Below, piece after piece: positions 53,314-61,855 of a stretch of DNA of 64,000 nucleotides; the first letter of the stretch is position 1; each line of letters opens with the position of its first letter. The stretch lies in contig JALERU010000061.1 in the NCBI GenBank assembly GCA_022764045.1, forward strand, positions 1 through 64,000, written 5' to 3'. The stretch is from Clostridiales bacterium. GTDB taxonomy: Bacteria; Bacillota; Clostridia; Oscillospirales; Oscillospiraceae. The notes under the pieces were generated by a model. It worked only from the letters and a program-made list of their open reading frames with translations, was not told the DNA's origin and did not search any database. The translations under genes and the position numbers were made by a program.

Positions 53314-54561
53314 TTACAGTAGCCCCGTCAGATACCGCCGCAGCAGATCCAGGGCCGTCTGGGCTGACTGCCGCCGGATGCGCTCCCGGGCCACCTTCCC
53401 GGCGTGGAACTCGGTGACGTAGCACTGATCCTGGTAGGCCAGCCCCAGATAGACCAGGCCGATGGGGTTGCCCCGGTCGTCGGGGTCCGGCCCGGCCACG
53501 CCCGTGGTGGACAGGGCGATGTCACACCCCAGGGCCGCCTTGGCGCCCCGGGCCATGGCCTCGGCCACTTGGGGGGAGACGGCGCCGTACTGATCCAGCA
53601 TGTCCTGAGGTACCCCCAGGACGCCGGCCTTTACCTCGTTGGTGTAGCTGACGATTCCCCCCCGGAACAGGGCGGAGGAGCCGGGCAGGTCGGTGATGAG
53701 CTTGGCGATGAGGCCGCCGGTGCAGGACTCGGCGGTCCCCACCGTGAGACCCTTTTCCTTCAGCAGGGCGTAGCAGACCTCCTCCAGGGAGCCCACATCC
53801 ACGCCGATGACCTTGTCCCCCAAAATCTCCTTCACCTGAGCCTCCACCGGGGCAATGAGGGCAAAGGCCTCGGCCTCGGTCTGGGCGTGGGCGGTGATGC
53901 GCAGCTCGGTGCCCGTGGGCTTGGCGTAGGGGGCCAGGGTGGGGTTTTGGAGGGAATTCATCAGATCCCGGAGCAGGGCCTCGGCGGCGGATTCCCCGAT
54001 GCCGAAGGTCTTCACCGTCCGGGAGGCGATGACCCCGTCAGACAGGGCCTTGAGATAGGGCACCGCCCGGTGGCGGAACATCATCTCGCACTCTTTTGGA
54101 GGGCCGGGGAGCATGATCACGTGGGTGCTCTCGGCCTCAAAGGCCACCCCGGGGGCGGTGCCCCAGTCGTTGTCCAGCACGGTGCAACCCTCAGGCAGCA
54201 TGGCCTGCTGGAAGTTGTTTTCGGTGACGGGCCGCTCCATGGCGGCGAACCGGTCCCGAATCCGCTGGGCGGAGGGCTCGTGGTAAACCAATTCCTTGCC
54301 GAAGGCCTGGGCGATGGCCACCTTGGTCAGGTCGTCGCAGGTGGGCCCCAGGCCGCCGGTGGTGATGAGGATATCCGCCCGGTGGCGGGCGATGTCCACC
54401 GCCTGGCGGACCCGCTCCGGGTTGTCCCCCACCACGGTGTGATAGTAGACGTTGATCCCCAGTTGGGACAGCCCCTCGGAGATCATCTGGGCGTCGGTGT
54501 TGGCGATGTTCCCCAGCAGCAGCTCGGTGCCCACGGCGATGAGTTCAGCGGTGTGGCTCAC
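53314..54561 (-). CDS. cinA: CinA-family protein (MoCF domain plus nicotinamide-nucleotide amidase)
   Basis: 415 aa. The N-terminal MoCF/COG1058 domain (AVGTELLLGNIANTDAQ, TTGGLGPTCDD) and the C-terminal PncC domain (VGTAESCTGGLIAKLITDLPGSS, STTGVAGPDP) are both complete. It recycles damaged pyridine nucleotides (ADP-ribose pyrophosphatase and NMN deamidase). ATG overlaps the thiI stop by 4 bp, so the two are coupled. Confidence 0.95.
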   Translation of the reverse strand: MSHTAELIAVGTELLLGNIANTDAQMISEGLSQLGINVYYHTVVGDNPERVRQAVDIARHRADILITTGGLGPTCDDLTKVAIAQAFGKELVYHEPSAQRIRDRFAAMERPVTENNFQQAMLPEGCTVLDNDWGTAPGVAFEAESTHVIMLPGPPKECEMMFRHRAVPYLKALSDGVIASRTVKTFGIGESAAEALLRDLMNSLQNPTLAPYAKPTGTELRITAHAQTEAEAFALIAPVEAQVKEILGDKVIGVDVGSLEEVCYALLKEKGLTVGTAESCTGGLIAKLITDLPGSSALFRGGIVSYTNEVKAGVLGVPQDMLDQYGAVSPQVAEAMARGAKAALGCDIALSTTGVAGPDPDDRGNPIGLVYLGLAYQDQCYVTEFHAGKVARERIRRQSAQTALDLLRRYLTGLL

Positions 54562-55760
54562 GGGTTCAGCACCACCCTTTCGATGCCGGCTACAGCCTTT
54601 TCGATGAGGCCCTCAATGTCCAAGGCGGCCTCGGCCTCCTGGATCTCCTCCAGGGTGGGCCGGGTCTTGGGGTGGCGGGGGGTGAAGACGGTGCAGCAGT
54701 CCTCATAGGGGAGGATGGAGGTCTCAAAGGTGCCGATCTTCCGGGCGATGCGGATGATCTCCTCCTTGTCCATCCCCACCACGGGCCGGAAGACGGGGAG
54801 AGAAACCACCTGGCCAGTGACCGCCATGGCCTCCATGGTCTGGCTGGCCACCTGGCCCAGGGATTCCCCGGTGACCAGGCCATGGGCCCCCACCCGCTGG
54901 GCCACCCGCTGGGCAATGCGCATCATAAACCGGCGCATGAGCAGGGTGAACAGGGCCTCGGGACAGGACCGGCGGAGCTCCTCCTGGATCTCGGTAAAGG
55001 GCACCACGTGGACCGTCAGCCGCCCGCACCAGGGAGTGAGCAGCCGGGCCAGCTCCAGCACCTTTTCCTTGGCCTCGGGGGAGGTGTAGGGATAGCTGAA
55101 AAAGTGGACCATCTCCAGGGCCACCCCCCGTTTGGCCATCATCCAGGAGGCCACGGGGCTGTCGATGCCCCCGGAGAGGAGGGAGACAGCCAGGCCGCCC
55201 ACGCCCACCGGCAGGCCGCCGGCCCCGGGGGTGGGGTTGGCGTGGACATAGGCGGCGAAATCCCGCACCTCCACATGGACGACGACCTCAGGGGTGTGCA
55301 TGTCGGCCTGGATATGGGGGAAAGCCTCGTTGAGCTCCCCGCCCACAAACTGGGATAGCTGGATGGAGGTCATGGGGAAGGACTTGTCCGACCGCTTGGA
55401 CTCCACCTTAAAGGTGCTGGCGGCCATCAGGTCGTCGTGGAGGTAGGTCTTGGCGGTCTCCAAAATGGCCTCGGGGGTCTTCTCGCAGGCCTTGGCCCGG
55501 GAGAGCCCCACCACGCCGAAGAGGCGGCTGAGGGTTTCAAAGGCCCCCTCCATATCACAGCCGGCCTCTTTGGGCTCGATATAGGTGATGGACTGGCGGG
55601 AGTAAATGCGGAACTTGCCGTATTTCTGGAGCCGCCGCCGGGCGTTGCCCATGAGGCGCTCCTCAAAGGTCCGGCGATTGAGGCCCTTGAGGACCATTTC
55701 GCCCATTTTCAGGAGAAAAATCTCGTCCCCCACGGGGGGCGTGTTGGGTGTGTGAGACAT
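54558..55760 (-). CDS. thiI: tRNA 4-thiouridine synthetase ThiI (no rhodanese domain)
   Basis: 400 aa. N-terminal ferredoxin-like and THUMP domains (~1-175), then a PP-loop ATPase SLLSGGIDSPVASWMM and the ESLGQVASQTMEAM segment. It adenylates U8 of tRNA for thiolation and may serve thiamine synthesis. The C-terminal rhodanese domain of the E. coli form is absent, as usual in Firmicutes. ATG at 55760 behind GAAAGGAAC; the 25 extra track codons are upstream sequence. Confidence 0.95.
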   Translation of the reverse strand: MSHTPNTPPVGDEIFLLKMGEMVLKGLNRRTFEERLMGNARRRLQKYGKFRIYSRQSITYIEPKEAGCDMEGAFETLSRLFGVVGLSRAKACEKTPEAILETAKTYLHDDLMAASTFKVESKRSDKSFPMTSIQLSQFVGGELNEAFPHIQADMHTPEVVVHVEVRDFAAYVHANPTPGAGGLPVGVGGLAVSLLSGGIDSPVASWMMAKRGVALEMVHFFSYPYTSPEAKEKVLELARLLTPWCGRLTVHVVPFTEIQEELRRSCPEALFTLLMRRFMMRIAQRVAQRVGAHGLVTGESLGQVASQTMEAMAVTGQVVSLPVFRPVVGMDKEEIIRIARKIGTFETSILPYEDCCTVFTPRHPKTRPTLEEIQEAEAALDIEGLIEKAVAGIERVVLNP

Positions 55761-55844
55761 GGTGGTGGGTTCCTTTCGTTGGTGGTTTTGGGAGCGCCCT
55801 GTTGGGGGCGGTGTAGTGTGGAGAGATCGATGCACGGGCGTAAG

Positions 55845-56150
55845 GTGGCAACGGGAGTCTTCTGCCCACCGTCACTACGAGATCGCCCCCTCATCAGTCA
55901 CCTTCGGTGCCAGCTATGGTTTAAGGTGGCTTCGCATTGGATTGCATCGAACTGTCCCCCGGACAGTTCGACCCCCAAGGGGAAGCCTACGCTATTATGC
56001 TACGTTGGGGTAATTGCTACGGTAGGTTTCTACAGTAAGCCCCCCGGGTTTTGCCAATCGCCTTCCCCTGGGGGGGAAGGTGGGCCGGCGAAGCCGGGTC
56101 GGATGAGGGCGAGCGTTGAGGGTTCCACGGCGTGGGTAAGAGACGCACAG
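55845..56150 (-). repeat. Dispersed palindromic repeat, copy 10, with nested insert
   Basis: Same orientation as copies 1 and 2. The 56-bp insert at 55916-55971 is almost identical to that in copy 2 (ATTGCATCGAACTG instead of ATTGAATCGAACTG). It separates the thiI and comM units. Confidence 0.85.
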
Positions 56151-56199
56151 ACGTAAAGTGGCAGCGGGATAGTTCTCCCCAGCGTGACCGCCATTCCCC

Positions 56200-57720
56200 C
56201 TATCCCTGAAAATAGACCGTCTCCCGGTACTGAATGGCCTCGGCCAGGTGGTGGGTCTGAATCTTCTCGTCCCCGTCCAAATCGGCGATGGTCCGGGCCA
56301 CCCGGAGGATGCGGTCATAGCTCCGGGCGGTGAGGCCCATGTGCTCATAGGCCCCCTTCATCAGGGCCTGGCTGTCCTCGTCCAGGACGCAGAATTGGCG
56401 GAGCTCTTTTTGGCCCATGGCGGCGTTGCAGTGGGGGCCGTCGGGGCCGAAACGCTGGCTTTGGATGGCCCGGGCTTGGGTGACCCGGGCCCGGATGGCG
56501 GCGGAGGGCTCCCCGGGGCTGCGGTCGGAGAGGTTTTCAAAGTCCAGGGGAGGGACCTCGGCGAAGAGGTCAATGCGGTCCAGCAGGGGGCCGGAGAGCT
56601 TGCCCAGGTATTTCTTCACCTGGGCCGGGGAGCACCGGCACCGGCCGGAGGGATGGCCATACCAGCCGCATTTGCAAGGGTTCATGGCGCACAGGAGCAT
56701 GAAGCGGCTGGGGTAGGTCTCGGAGGCCGCCGAGCGGACCACGGAGATCTTCCCCTCCTCCATGGGCTGGCGGAGGACCTCCAGCACATCCTTGTGAAAC
56801 TCCGGCAGCTCGTCCAGAAAGAGGACCCCGTGGTGGGCCAGGGAGATCTCCCCCGGCCTGGGATAGGGGTTGCCGCCCCCGGCCATGCCCCCGGCGGAGA
56901 TGGTGTGGTGGGGGGACCGGAAGGGCCGCTGGGTGAGCAGAGGGTGCTCCCTGCTGGTCAGGCCCATGACCGAGTGGATTTGAGTGGCCTCCAGGGCTTC
57001 CCGCCGGGTCATGGGGGGCAGGATGGAGGGCAGGCGCCGGGCCAGCATGCTTTTCCCCGACCCCGGCGGGCCGATCATGGCGGCGTTGTGGCCCCCGGCA
57101 GCGGCGATCTCCAGCACCCGCTTCACCTGCTCCTGGCCCCGGACCTCGGAGAAGTCGGGGCAGGGCAGCTCCTCCAGCTCTCCCGACCAGGGGGGCGCGG
57201 GGGAGATGGACTCCCGGCCGGTGAGGTGGTCGGCCAGCTGCGCCAGGGTTTCCACCGGGTAGACGGTGAGCCCCTGGGCCAGGGTGGCCTCCGGGGCGCT
57301 GTCGGCGGGGACATACAGCCGCTGGATGCCCGCCTCCCTGGCGGCCAGGGCCATGGGGAGCATCCCCACCACCGGCCGCAGGGTGCCCGACAGGGAGAGC
57401 TCCCCCACAAAGGCGCAGTGGGGGTCCGACCAAGTGAGCTGGCCGGCGGCGGCCAGAATCCCCACCAAAATGGGCAGGTCATACAGGGTGCCGGACTTGC
57501 GCCGGTTGGCGGGGGCCAGATTCACGGTGATCCGCCCCACGGGAAAGGGGTAGCCGTTGTTTTTCATGGCCGCCCGGACCCGCTCCCGGGCCTCCTTCAC
57601 GGCGGCGTCGGGCAGGCCCACGATCTCAAAGTTGGGCAGGCCCCCGGACAGGTCGCACTCGGCGGTGACCTCGTAGCCGGAGATCCCTTGCAGCCCAAGG
57701 GAGCGCACTTTTTGCAGCAT
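56200..57720 (-). CDS. comM: ComM/YifB-type Mg-chelatase-like AAA+ helicase
   Basis: 506 aa. N-terminal Lon-like domain (GLPNFEIVGLPDAAVKEARERVRAAMKN), central AAA+ with Walker A MIGPPGSGKSMLARRLPSILP and Walker B GVLFLDELPEF, and a C-terminal Mg-chelatase domain with a CNPCKCGWYGHP zinc site. ComM drives branch migration during natural transformation in Gram-negatives; in Firmicutes the role is less clear. ATG behind GGAAGGAGGCCC. Monocistronic. Confidence 0.93.
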   Translation of the reverse strand: MLQKVRSLGLQGISGYEVTAECDLSGGLPNFEIVGLPDAAVKEARERVRAAMKNNGYPFPVGRITVNLAPANRRKSGTLYDLPILVGILAAAGQLTWSDPHCAFVGELSLSGTLRPVVGMLPMALAAREAGIQRLYVPADSAPEATLAQGLTVYPVETLAQLADHLTGRESISPAPPWSGELEELPCPDFSEVRGQEQVKRVLEIAAAGGHNAAMIGPPGSGKSMLARRLPSILPPMTRREALEATQIHSVMGLTSREHPLLTQRPFRSPHHTISAGGMAGGGNPYPRPGEISLAHHGVLFLDELPEFHKDVLEVLRQPMEEGKISVVRSAASETYPSRFMLLCAMNPCKCGWYGHPSGRCRCSPAQVKKYLGKLSGPLLDRIDLFAEVPPLDFENLSDRSPGEPSAAIRARVTQARAIQSQRFGPDGPHCNAAMGQKELRQFCVLDEDSQALMKGAYEHMGLTARSYDRILRVARTIADLDGDEKIQTHHLAEAIQYRETVYFQG

Positions 57721-57901
57721 GGCGGGCCTCCTTCCAGATAATATACCACGTTAACTATGCCACAAAACCACCGGGGATACAAGGGGGTAGGGGGCGTTTT
57801 TGGCAAAAAGAACGCCCTGCCGGCGGCGGCAGGGCGGGGGATGGCGGCGATGACGTAGATCCGGGTGCGAAGGGAGGGGAAGATTTGTGGGAAATGGAAA
57901 A

Positions 57902-57933
57902 CCGAGGGCAGAGGGAAGAGCCTCTGCCCTCGG
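57902..57933 (-). terminator. Intrinsic terminator, duplicated sequence
   Basis: CCGAGGGCAGAGG/CCTCTGCCCTCGG. Nearly the same stem occurs at 61810 and 62496. A second stem CGCCCTGCCG/CGGCAGGGCG is at ~57810-57834. Confidence 0.85.
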
Positions 57934-57950
57934 TGCCGAAGGTGGGAAGG

Positions 57951-58016
57951 TTACAAGAAGTCTTCTGGGAGCTTGAGGGCGTCCAGCACAAAGGCGCGGA
58001 TGCCGTTGGGAGATCT
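57951..58016 (-). pseudogene. 3' remnant of a duplicated gene (copy of 61856-62293)
   Basis: The minus strand reads PNGIRAFVLDALKLPEDFL and stop, matching the last residues of the intact 145-aa gene near 62 kb (PDGIRAFVLDALELPEDFL). Similarity extends through the 3' flank and terminator, then stops near 58011, where the lipoprotein gene region begins. Only the tail remains. Confidence 0.8.
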
Positions 58017-58043
58017 TTGACAGTAGGGCGGGAGAGGATGGGG

Positions 58044-58508
58044 CTACAAGGCATGTGGGCTAAGACCTACTCGAGCAGTCCAGCCGTCGAAAGCTGTGAC
58101 TTGACCTAAATCTGCGACTCCTGCTGGCAAAGAGGTGCCTGGCCTGTAGACGTACAAACACCATCCGTCCTCTGATAGGGGGATCCTTACGCTGGTGTCA
58201 AAGGAGACTTTAATAGAGTGATGCTCCAACTGATATCCTCCCTCTACTCTTTTAGATACGACGGCCATGAAATAGGCGATGTCCTCCTTGGTATGATAGA
58301 GCAAGGAAACGGAATTGGCATGGGGATCGCTACCCAAGGGTGCAGTCAAGAGGATTTCCGTGGGGGAATCCCCATTGGTGAGGTTGGGATCCTGACAAAG
58401 GGCCTCCAGAGTGTTGTAGACTACCGGCTGGATGGCAGCCGTAGGCTCCTCTCTCTGGCAGCCGATCAGGAGAAGGCAGAGGAGAAGGGAGATGAGGTGA
58501 TACTTCAT
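58044..58508 (-). CDS. Hypothetical lipoprotein
   Basis: 154 aa. Signal peptide with lipobox LLIGC (Cys17), then a ~137-residue outer domain (TEILLTAPLGSDPHANSVSLLYHTKEDIAYFMAVVSKR). No family recognised. ATG behind GAAAGGATATC. Located 28 bp upstream of the gene remnant and downstream of a secreted protein, in a tract of exported proteins. Confidence 0.7.
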   Translation of the reverse strand: MKYHLISLLLCLLLIGCQREEPTAAIQPVVYNTLEALCQDPNLTNGDSPTEILLTAPLGSDPHANSVSLLYHTKEDIAYFMAVVSKRVEGGYQLEHHSIKVSFDTSVRIPLSEDGWCLYVYRPGTSLPAGVADLGQVTAFDGWTARVGLSPHAL

Positions 58509-58578
58509 TGGAGATATCCTTTCCAGAGAAGACGTTCAGGGAAGGTTTTCCGGACGAACTACTCCGCTAATTGATAAA

Positions 58579-59385
58579 TTAGATAATACTACCTAACCCG
58601 CCGAGAGCAGGAAAATCAGAAGAACTGTTGCTTTCCTTTAATGCATATATGCCGTCAAAAACACCTCCGCCAGAAACAGGATACTTTGCTTTGATCGGAA
58701 TGGAGGATATTAAAGAATCTTCGCCTCCAAAAAGCTGGCGTTGCTGAATTGATCCAGTGACGGTTAAAATACGTGGAGTAAATACAATAGCAGAATATGT
58801 ATACTTCCCGCTAGGAGCGAATGTACCTGTTATCTGAGCAGATGTACTAGAAGATGCGCTTGTTGTAACGTCGTAAGAAGCAGTAATGGATGCATCTACC
58901 AGGTCCTTCATATTTGCGGTTAATGAGAAACCAGAGGAGCTGGACTTCACGACTTCTCTAGTATATGACACAATGCTAGTCACATCAAGGGCAATTGCAT
59001 TTTGATAAAGAGCACTTACTCTGCGCGTGTGGCTGTAGTCATATTGTTTAGACGCAGAAGATTTTACAAATTTGTAATAGATACCTCTGGGAGTAATAGA
59101 AGATTCAGTGACAGGAGAGATGTCACTTTCAAAATCGGCATCTTTGGCAACTGCTGTAATCAGAGAATTGTATTCATCCTCAGTTAAGGGATAGGCAACG
59201 CCATCAGATACCAGTACGGCGGCTGTTGTATGAACGCCGTCATCATTGATGTCAAAAGTGGCTTCGTTTATACAAATGGGTACAGATTTTTCTGTGGACT
59301 CAAAGGTGAAAGCGGCGCTTGCGGGAATGACCAAGGAAAGGGCCAGGCAGAGCGCCAGTGCGATGGACATCAGTCTCTTTTTCAT
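58579..59385 (-). CDS. Secreted hypothetical protein, Ser/Thr-rich
   Basis: 268 aa. A clear Sec signal peptide (KKRLMSIALALCLALSLVIPASA, cleavage after ASA) precedes a beta-rich Ser/Thr/Tyr-rich domain (REVVKSSSSGFSLTANMKDLVDASITASYDVTTSASSSTSAQITGTF). The middle resembles amphipathic beta-strand proteins, with 10-residue alternation. No catalytic motif. AT-richer than the flanking chromosome. ATG behind AAAAGGAGAATC; TATAGT ~140 bp upstream could be its -10. Confidence 0.7.
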   Translation of the reverse strand: MKKRLMSIALALCLALSLVIPASAAFTFESTEKSVPICINEATFDINDDGVHTTAAVLVSDGVAYPLTEDEYNSLITAVAKDADFESDISPVTESSITPRGIYYKFVKSSASKQYDYSHTRRVSALYQNAIALDVTSIVSYTREVVKSSSSGFSLTANMKDLVDASITASYDVTTSASSSTSAQITGTFAPSGKYTYSAIVFTPRILTVTGSIQQRQLFGGEDSLISSIPIKAKYPVSGGGVFDGIYALKESNSSSDFPALGGLGSII

Positions 59386-59574
59386 GGTTGATTCTCCTTT
59401 TCTTTGTTTTTTGTTTTTGAGGGGGTGGGGTGAGCGTTTATCTTGCTGGGTATTACCTCCAGTCTGTTCTCCGCCAAGGAGGCGGGCGGGGCCGGTTACT
59501 TTGTCCCTTCACTATATACATGTCATGAGAAGGGGATTTGTTCACATGAAAACGCAAAAAAGTCAAAAAAATAG

Positions 59575-59600
59575 TTCGGGTGCGAAATTTCGCACCCGAA
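59575..59600 (-). terminator. Intrinsic terminator of the sigma/DUF4367/secreted operon
   Basis: The perfect palindrome TTCGGGTGCGAAATTTCGCACCCGAA; on the minus strand CTATTTTTTTGAC follows. Confidence 0.92.
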
Positions 59601-59612
59601 ATAGGGGGAACG

Positions 59613-60065
59613 TTAGGCTTTTACGGCTTTGGAACCGACCCAAGCAGTTTCCGATCCCGCAGCATTTTTACAGTAGCAAGCGGCGGTGACATAATAGTAT
59701 TTTCCGGCGGTGCCAGGATAGGTAATATTAACATCCGCAAATGCCTGTTTGGTCAGAATCATGCCGGGTTGGTTATAGCGGGTATAGGTATGAACTTCTT
59801 GATAACTGCCGTCTGACTGCTTTTGATACACACAGATTTGTGTGGCGCCAATTTCGGCCATAATGGATTTTGCTCTTACATTAACAGTAATGTTTAATTT
59901 TCCGCTGCCAGTGGGAATGACAGAGATGTTTTTATAGGAAAAGTAGTTGCTGTCTTGAATTTCTGCGTCGGGGGTAGGCATAGCGGCGAAAGCGGGACCG
60001 GCAGACCCAATGAGAAGAAACAGAAACAGACAGAGAGACAGGATACGAATAAACGGTCTTTTCAT
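59613..60065 (-). CDS. Small secreted protein (DUF6147-like pattern)
   Basis: 150 aa. Signal peptide (RILSLCLFLFLLIGSAGPAFA), then a domain of beta-strands: SGKLNITVNVRAKSIMAEIGATQICVYQKQSDGSYQEVHTYTRY and GTAGKYYYVTAACYCKNAAGSETAW. The pattern recalls DUF6147 secreted proteins of Clostridia; identification is tentative. It starts 15 bp after the anti-sigma-like gene, so an ECF module probably controls it directly. Confidence 0.7.
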   Translation of the reverse strand: MKRPFIRILSLCLFLFLLIGSAGPAFAAMPTPDAEIQDSNYFSYKNISVIPTGSGKLNITVNVRAKSIMAEIGATQICVYQKQSDGSYQEVHTYTRYNQPGMILTKQAFADVNITYPGTAGKYYYVTAACYCKNAAGSETAWVGSKAVKA

Positions 60066-60080
60066 TGGAAGGTTACCTCC

Positions 60081-60962
60081 TTAGTCATAAATCGAGTCAA
60101 TCATTGCTTTTAATTCATCCACAGAAAGATTGCCTTGGATGCAGCACTCCACGTTTTCGTTTCTCCAAACAGCAATATAGGCATCTATGTTTTTTGCAAT
60201 ATAATGGGGAATTCCGTTGGCGTAATATTCTTCTGGCGGGCCAGGGTCCTTTTCATATTGTCCTGTGGGCAGCTCAGATGCGTCATGGTATACTGTAATG
60301 TCGATGGTAAAACCACCTTTTGAAGAAGAGAAAACAAAATTGATACCATTGCCAAGGAAGCTGGAGCTATCTTCAGCTTGCGCCAGCTCTGCCCCCTCCG
60401 GATAGCGGGTGGGCAAAACAGGCAGATCGGTCAATTCATCTACCTTGTTTTTGAGCTGGTCATAGGTGGCGTCGTCCAAACGAAACGCTGCTGCGCCCCC
60501 TGGGGAGAACGAAAAGGTATGGGTGCTCCATTGGATCAGGGCGCCGATGGGGTCCGTTCCAGCTGCCGGAAGGATGAAAAAGCAAACGACCAAACAGAGA
60601 ACGGCGGCAAAAGAAAGATACCACCGCAATTTCCGGCGGGGCTTCTGTTCTCTTTTTGGGGGAAACGGGATGACTTCTGATGTGGTTACGGGCTCCGGTT
60701 CCGGAGCGGGGGGAGAATCCGGGGTGGCGGCGGGGGTTACGTTGCGGGATAGAAAGGTTTCCCAGGCGGTGTCCTCGTCAATGGGGGAAGGAATCTGGGC
60801 TTCCCTGGAACGGATCACCTCCATAATTTCTGTGAGGAATACCATGCTGGCCTCGTCGTCCTCGGAGGTGGCGAAATCCTGGCGAAGGAGCTCCTCCAGC
60901 TCTGGGGTAGAGAGCTGTTCTAAGCCGGGATATTTTTTTGAATTCTCCGTAGGATATTTCAT
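60081..60962 (-). CDS. Putative anti-sigma membrane protein with DUF4367-like outer domain
   Basis: 293 aa. Cytoplasmic part ~110 residues (LEQLSTPELEELLRQDFATSEDDEASMVFLTEIMEVI), basic KREQKPRRKLRWY, one helix (~117-131, FAAVLCLVVCFFILP), then an extracytoplasmic domain ending NIDAYIAVWRNENVECCIQGNLSVDELKAMIDSI, typical of DUF4367. ATG overlaps the sigma gene by 4 bp. Sequestration of the sigma factor is inferred from this arrangement. Confidence 0.8.
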   Translation of the reverse strand: MKYPTENSKKYPGLEQLSTPELEELLRQDFATSEDDEASMVFLTEIMEVIRSREAQIPSPIDEDTAWETFLSRNVTPAATPDSPPAPEPEPVTTSEVIPFPPKREQKPRRKLRWYLSFAAVLCLVVCFFILPAAGTDPIGALIQWSTHTFSFSPGGAAAFRLDDATYDQLKNKVDELTDLPVLPTRYPEGAELAQAEDSSSFLGNGINFVFSSSKGGFTIDITVYHDASELPTGQYEKDPGPPEEYYANGIPHYIAKNIDAYIAVWRNENVECCIQGNLSVDELKAMIDSIYD

Positions 60963-61531
60963 GTCTTAGAACCTCCTCTACTATTATCATGTCCGCCTGA
61001 GCCGGTTTGTTCACATTCCGGGGGGATATTTTTTTCAATTTCCGCATAATTTTTTCGGAATTGCGCTTTAATTCGGTTCACGCGCATGGCCAAAGCGGAT
61101 TTTTTGATCCCCAAGTCCTGGCAAATTTCCTCATAGGTCTCTTTGTGAAGATAGAGCCGTTTCAATAAGTCCAGGTCCTCTGGGGGGACAAAGCCTTCCA
61201 GCTCTAAATCAGCTCCGGGCGGGGACAGGACGGAATCGGGAGGAATTTGGAGCAACCGCTCTGCCCAGCGCTGGTCTGCGCGAACCATGTTTTTTACAAC
61301 ATTTTTCAACGTGATTGTGAGCCATCCCGCCGGATTTGGGTGATGATAAAATTCCTCTCTCTTTTCCCAGGCAATGGTAAAGGCTTCTTGCACGGCGTCC
61401 TCTGCCTGGCTGATGCTTCCTATGCTGCCCTTTTGGGACAAAAGAACCATTGCAAGCCGGTGAAGGGATTTGTGCTGGGTTCTTACAATGTGTTCATAGA
61501 ACAGCAAAACGTCTTTTGGCAGAGTAGCCAT
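60959..61531 (-). CDS. ECF-type RNA polymerase sigma factor
   Basis: 190 aa. Region 2: AEDAVQEAFTIAWEKREEFYHHPNPAGWLTITLKNVVKNMVR. Region 4: DLDLLKRLYLHKETYEEICQDLGIKKSALAMRVNRIKAQFRK. C-terminal tail is hydrophilic. ATG behind AGAAAGAAGGTGCG. A consensus -10 TATAAT lies at 61575-61570 (minus) with only a poor -35, compatible with weak or self-activated expression. Heads an operon with the DUF4367-like and secreted genes. Confidence 0.9.
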   Translation of the reverse strand: MATLPKDVLLFYEHIVRTQHKSLHRLAMVLLSQKGSIGSISQAEDAVQEAFTIAWEKREEFYHHPNPAGWLTITLKNVVKNMVRADQRWAERLLQIPPDSVLSPPGADLELEGFVPPEDLDLLKRLYLHKETYEEICQDLGIKKSALAMRVNRIKAQFRKNYAEIEKNIPPECEQTGSGGHDNSRGGSKT

Positions 61532-61809
61532 TTTCGCACCTTCTTTCTGCTTTTGAGTTTTATAAACCTATTATATCATAATAAGCGTTAAAAAGAAACA
61601 GGATATATTCTGGCTTACTCTGCTAATGAACAATGATTTTTAGGATTGGAAGAGATATAAAGGGAAAAGGTTTGATAATTACTCCGCCCTTGAGCGCTTT
61701 TTCAGCTTCTTTGGGGCCCTGCCGCCACCCGCGCACCGGAGGAAATCATGTCTGAGAAAAAATGAAAAGGAAACGGAATGGAGGCGCGTTTTTGTGGGAA
61801 ATAAAAAAA

Positions 61810-61843
61810 CCAAGGGCAGAGGGGACAATGCCTCTGCCCTTGG
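61810..61843 (-). terminator. Intrinsic terminator, duplicated sequence
   Basis: CCAAGGGCAGAGG/CCTCTGCCCTTGG with A-rich plus-strand flank. The ~200 bp between it and the sigma gene's promoter holds no credible gene. Confidence 0.85.
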
Positions 61844-61855
61844 CGGTTGGGAAGG

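Noticed and set aside
55760-55835. Thiamine riboswitch upstream of thiI
   Set aside because: No THI-box consensus seen; the upstream sequence is short and runs into a dispersed repeat.
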